Shown here: positions 5,878 through 7,166 of the stretch, in pieces | How positions within the stretch are numbered: the stretch's first letter is position 1 | Layout: each line of letters starts with the position of its first letter | Assembly: GCA_937988735.1 (NCBI GenBank) | Contig: CALKHQ010000227.1 | Span: forward strand, 1-7,166 | Direction of reading: 5' to 3' | From: an uncultured Alphaproteobacteria bacterium | GTDB lineage: Bacteria; Pseudomonadota; Alphaproteobacteria; CALKHQ01 | Length of the DNA: 7,166 nucleotides | Made by a program: the position numbers and the translations under genes | Notes under the pieces: generated by a model | What the model was told of the DNA's origin: nothing | Seen by the model: only the letters and a program-made list of their open reading frames with translations | Database searches by the model: none

Positions 5878-7166
5878 TCAGTACGGGCTCGCGACCGGGC
5901 CCATGCCGACGTAGACGCTCTTGACCTGGGAGTAGTGGTCGAGCGCGTGGCGCGAGTTCTCGCGGCCGATGCCGGAGCGGCGGGCGCCGCCGAAGGGGGC
6001 TTCGACGGGGGTCAGGTTGTAGGCGTTGATCCAGCAGGTGCCGGCCCGGAGCCGGGCGACGACGCGGTGGGCGCGCGCGAGGTCGCGGGTGAACACGCCG
6101 GCGGCGAGCCCGAATTCGGTGGCGTTGGCGCGGGCGACCGCCTCCTCCTCGTCGTCGAAGTCGAGCACGCACATCACCGGGCCGAAGATTTCTTCCCGGG
6201 CGATCGTCATGTCGTCGCGGACGCCGGCGAAGATGGTCGGTTCGACGAAGCAGCCGCCCTCGAGGCCCTGCAGCCGCGCCTCGCGGCCGCCGGTCACCAG
6301 CGTCGCGCCCTCCTCCACCCCCCTGCGGATGTAGGCGAGCACCCGGTCGCGCTGGCCGGCGGAGATCAGCGGGCCCATCTGCACCGCCTCGTCCATCGGG
6401 TCGCCGAGGACGATGGACCGCGCGCGGGCAGCGGCGCGCTCGAGGAAGGCGTCGCGGACGCCGCGCTGGACGAAGACGCGGGTGCCGTTGGAGCAGACCT
6501 GGCCGGCGGAATAGAAGTTGCCGAGCATCGCGCCCCCGACCGCGCTGTCGAGGTCGGCGTCGTCGAACACGATCAGCGGGGACTTGCCGCCCAGCTCCAG
6601 CGTGACATGGCGGATGCCGGCGGCGGCCGCGGTATAGACCTTCGCGCCGGTGGCCACGGAGCCGGTGAGCGAGACCTTGGCGACGCCGGGATGGGTGGCC
6701 AGCGTTGCGCCCACCTCGCCCGCGCCCTGCACCACGTTGAACAGGCCCGGCGGCGCCCCGGCCTCGACCAGGATCTCCGCCAGCTTCAGCGCGCCGAGCG
6801 GCGTCAGCTCCGACGGCTTGAACACCATGGCGTTGCCGCAGGCGAGCGCCGGCGCCGCCTTCCAGCAGGCGATCTGGGTCGGGTAGTTCCACGCGCCGAT
6901 GCCGACGCACACCCCCAGCGGCTCGCGCCGGGTGTAGACCCAGTCGCCGCCGAGGTCGATGTGCTCGCCGGCGACCGCGGCCGCGATGCCGCCGAAATAC
7001 TCGAGGCAGTCGGCGCCGGAGGCGGCGTCGGCGACCAGCGTTTCCTGCAGCGGCTTGCCGGTATCGAGCGTCTCCAGCACGGAGAGCGCGCGGTTGCGCG
7101 CGCGGATGATGTCGGCCGCCCGGCGCAGCACCCGCCCCCGCTCCCGCGGCGGCGTCGCCGCCCAGG
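5878..7166 (-). CDS. betB: Betaine-aldehyde dehydrogenase (BetB-like), 5' end cut by window edge
   Basis: An aldehyde dehydrogenase that oxidises betaine aldehyde to glycine betaine with NAD(P)+. The frame stays open to the window edge (TGG at 7164-7162 encodes the Trp that matches KIWASM of E. coli BetB), so about 428 residues are seen and roughly 60 N-terminal residues are missing. An internal GTG at 7131 is not the true start. Motifs: LETLDTGKPLQET, GIGAWNYPTQIACWKAAPALACGNAM with KPSE (cofactor site), SLTGSVATG, TLELGGKSP with the general-base glutamate, the catalytic cysteine in GQVCSNGTR (codon 6495-6493), and EEIFGPVM. Similarity to E. coli BetB runs along the whole chain. A related trimethylaminobutyraldehyde dehydrogenase role is an alternative, but the betA neighbour favours betaine synthesis. 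It is the most upstream visible gene of the four-gene operon; betI, betC and a choline transporter are not in the window. Confidence 0.9.
   Translation of the reverse strand, partial: WAATPPRERGRVLRRAADIIRARNRALSVLETLDTGKPLQETLVADAASGADCLEYFGGIAAAVAGEHIDLGGDWVYTRREPLGVCVGIGAWNYPTQIACWKAAPALACGNAMVFKPSELTPLGALKLAEILVEAGAPPGLFNVVQGAGEVGATLATHPGVAKVSLTGSVATGAKVYTAAAAGIRHVTLELGGKSPLIVFDDADLDSAVGGAMLGNFYSAGQVCSNGTRVFVQRGVRDAFLERAAARARSIVLGDPMDEAVQMGPLISAGQRDRVLAYIRRGVEEGATLVTGGREARLQGLEGGCFVEPTIFAGVRDDMTIAREEIFGPVMCVLDFDDEEEAVARANATEFGLAAGVFTRDLARAHRVVARLRAGTCWINAYNLTPVEAPFGGARRSGIGRENSRHALDHYSQVKSVYVGMGPVASPY

Noticed and set aside
7129..7131. GTG at 7131 as the true start of the betB-like gene
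   Set aside because: The frame continues upstream with WAATPPRERGR, which matches the conserved BetB segment, so the gene is cut by the window edge.

Overview
The window is compact, very GC-rich bacterial DNA with almost no non-coding space. The protein families and the style of the genes (GTG starts, ATGA overlaps, choline-type dehydrogenases, DgoR-like GntR regulator) suggest a free-living alphaproteobacterium of the Rhizobiales or Rhodospirillales type. The lineage is an inference from style, not from a marker gene. No rRNA, tRNA, CRISPR array, insertion sequence or phage gene was seen.

Left part (about 60-2430): a divergent catabolic module. A DSD1-family PLP enzyme (D-serine dehydratase / D-threonine aldolase fold) is read leftward. 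A GntR/FadR-type (DgoR-like) repressor and a RidA-family deaminase are read rightward, with a 4-base overlap. The divergent spacer holds a perfect palindrome, ATTATC-C-GATAAT, which is the best operator candidate. The chemistry fits: PLP dehydratases release reactive 2-aminoacrylate-type enamines, and RidA proteins hydrolyse these.

Right part (2435-7166): four genes read leftward as an apparent operon. They are betaine-aldehyde dehydrogenase (betB-like, start cut by the window edge), choline dehydrogenase (betA-like GMC flavoprotein), the nicotinamide riboside transporter PnuC, and a bifunctional NadR-type NMN adenylyltransferase/ribosylnicotinamide kinase without the DNA-binding domain. This combines choline-to-betaine oxidation, whose aldehyde step needs NAD+, with uptake of nicotinamide riboside and its conversion to NAD+. 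Coupling cofactor salvage to an NAD-consuming osmoprotectant pathway is an inference from gene order.

The two parts converge with only 4 bases between the stop codons of ridA and nadR. Other details: pnuC appears to start at a rare ATT codon behind a perfect AGGAGG site; a 17-bp GC hairpin lies inside the alanine-rich nadR tail and could end transcription of the facing gene; and a long nested hairpin lies between betB and betA.
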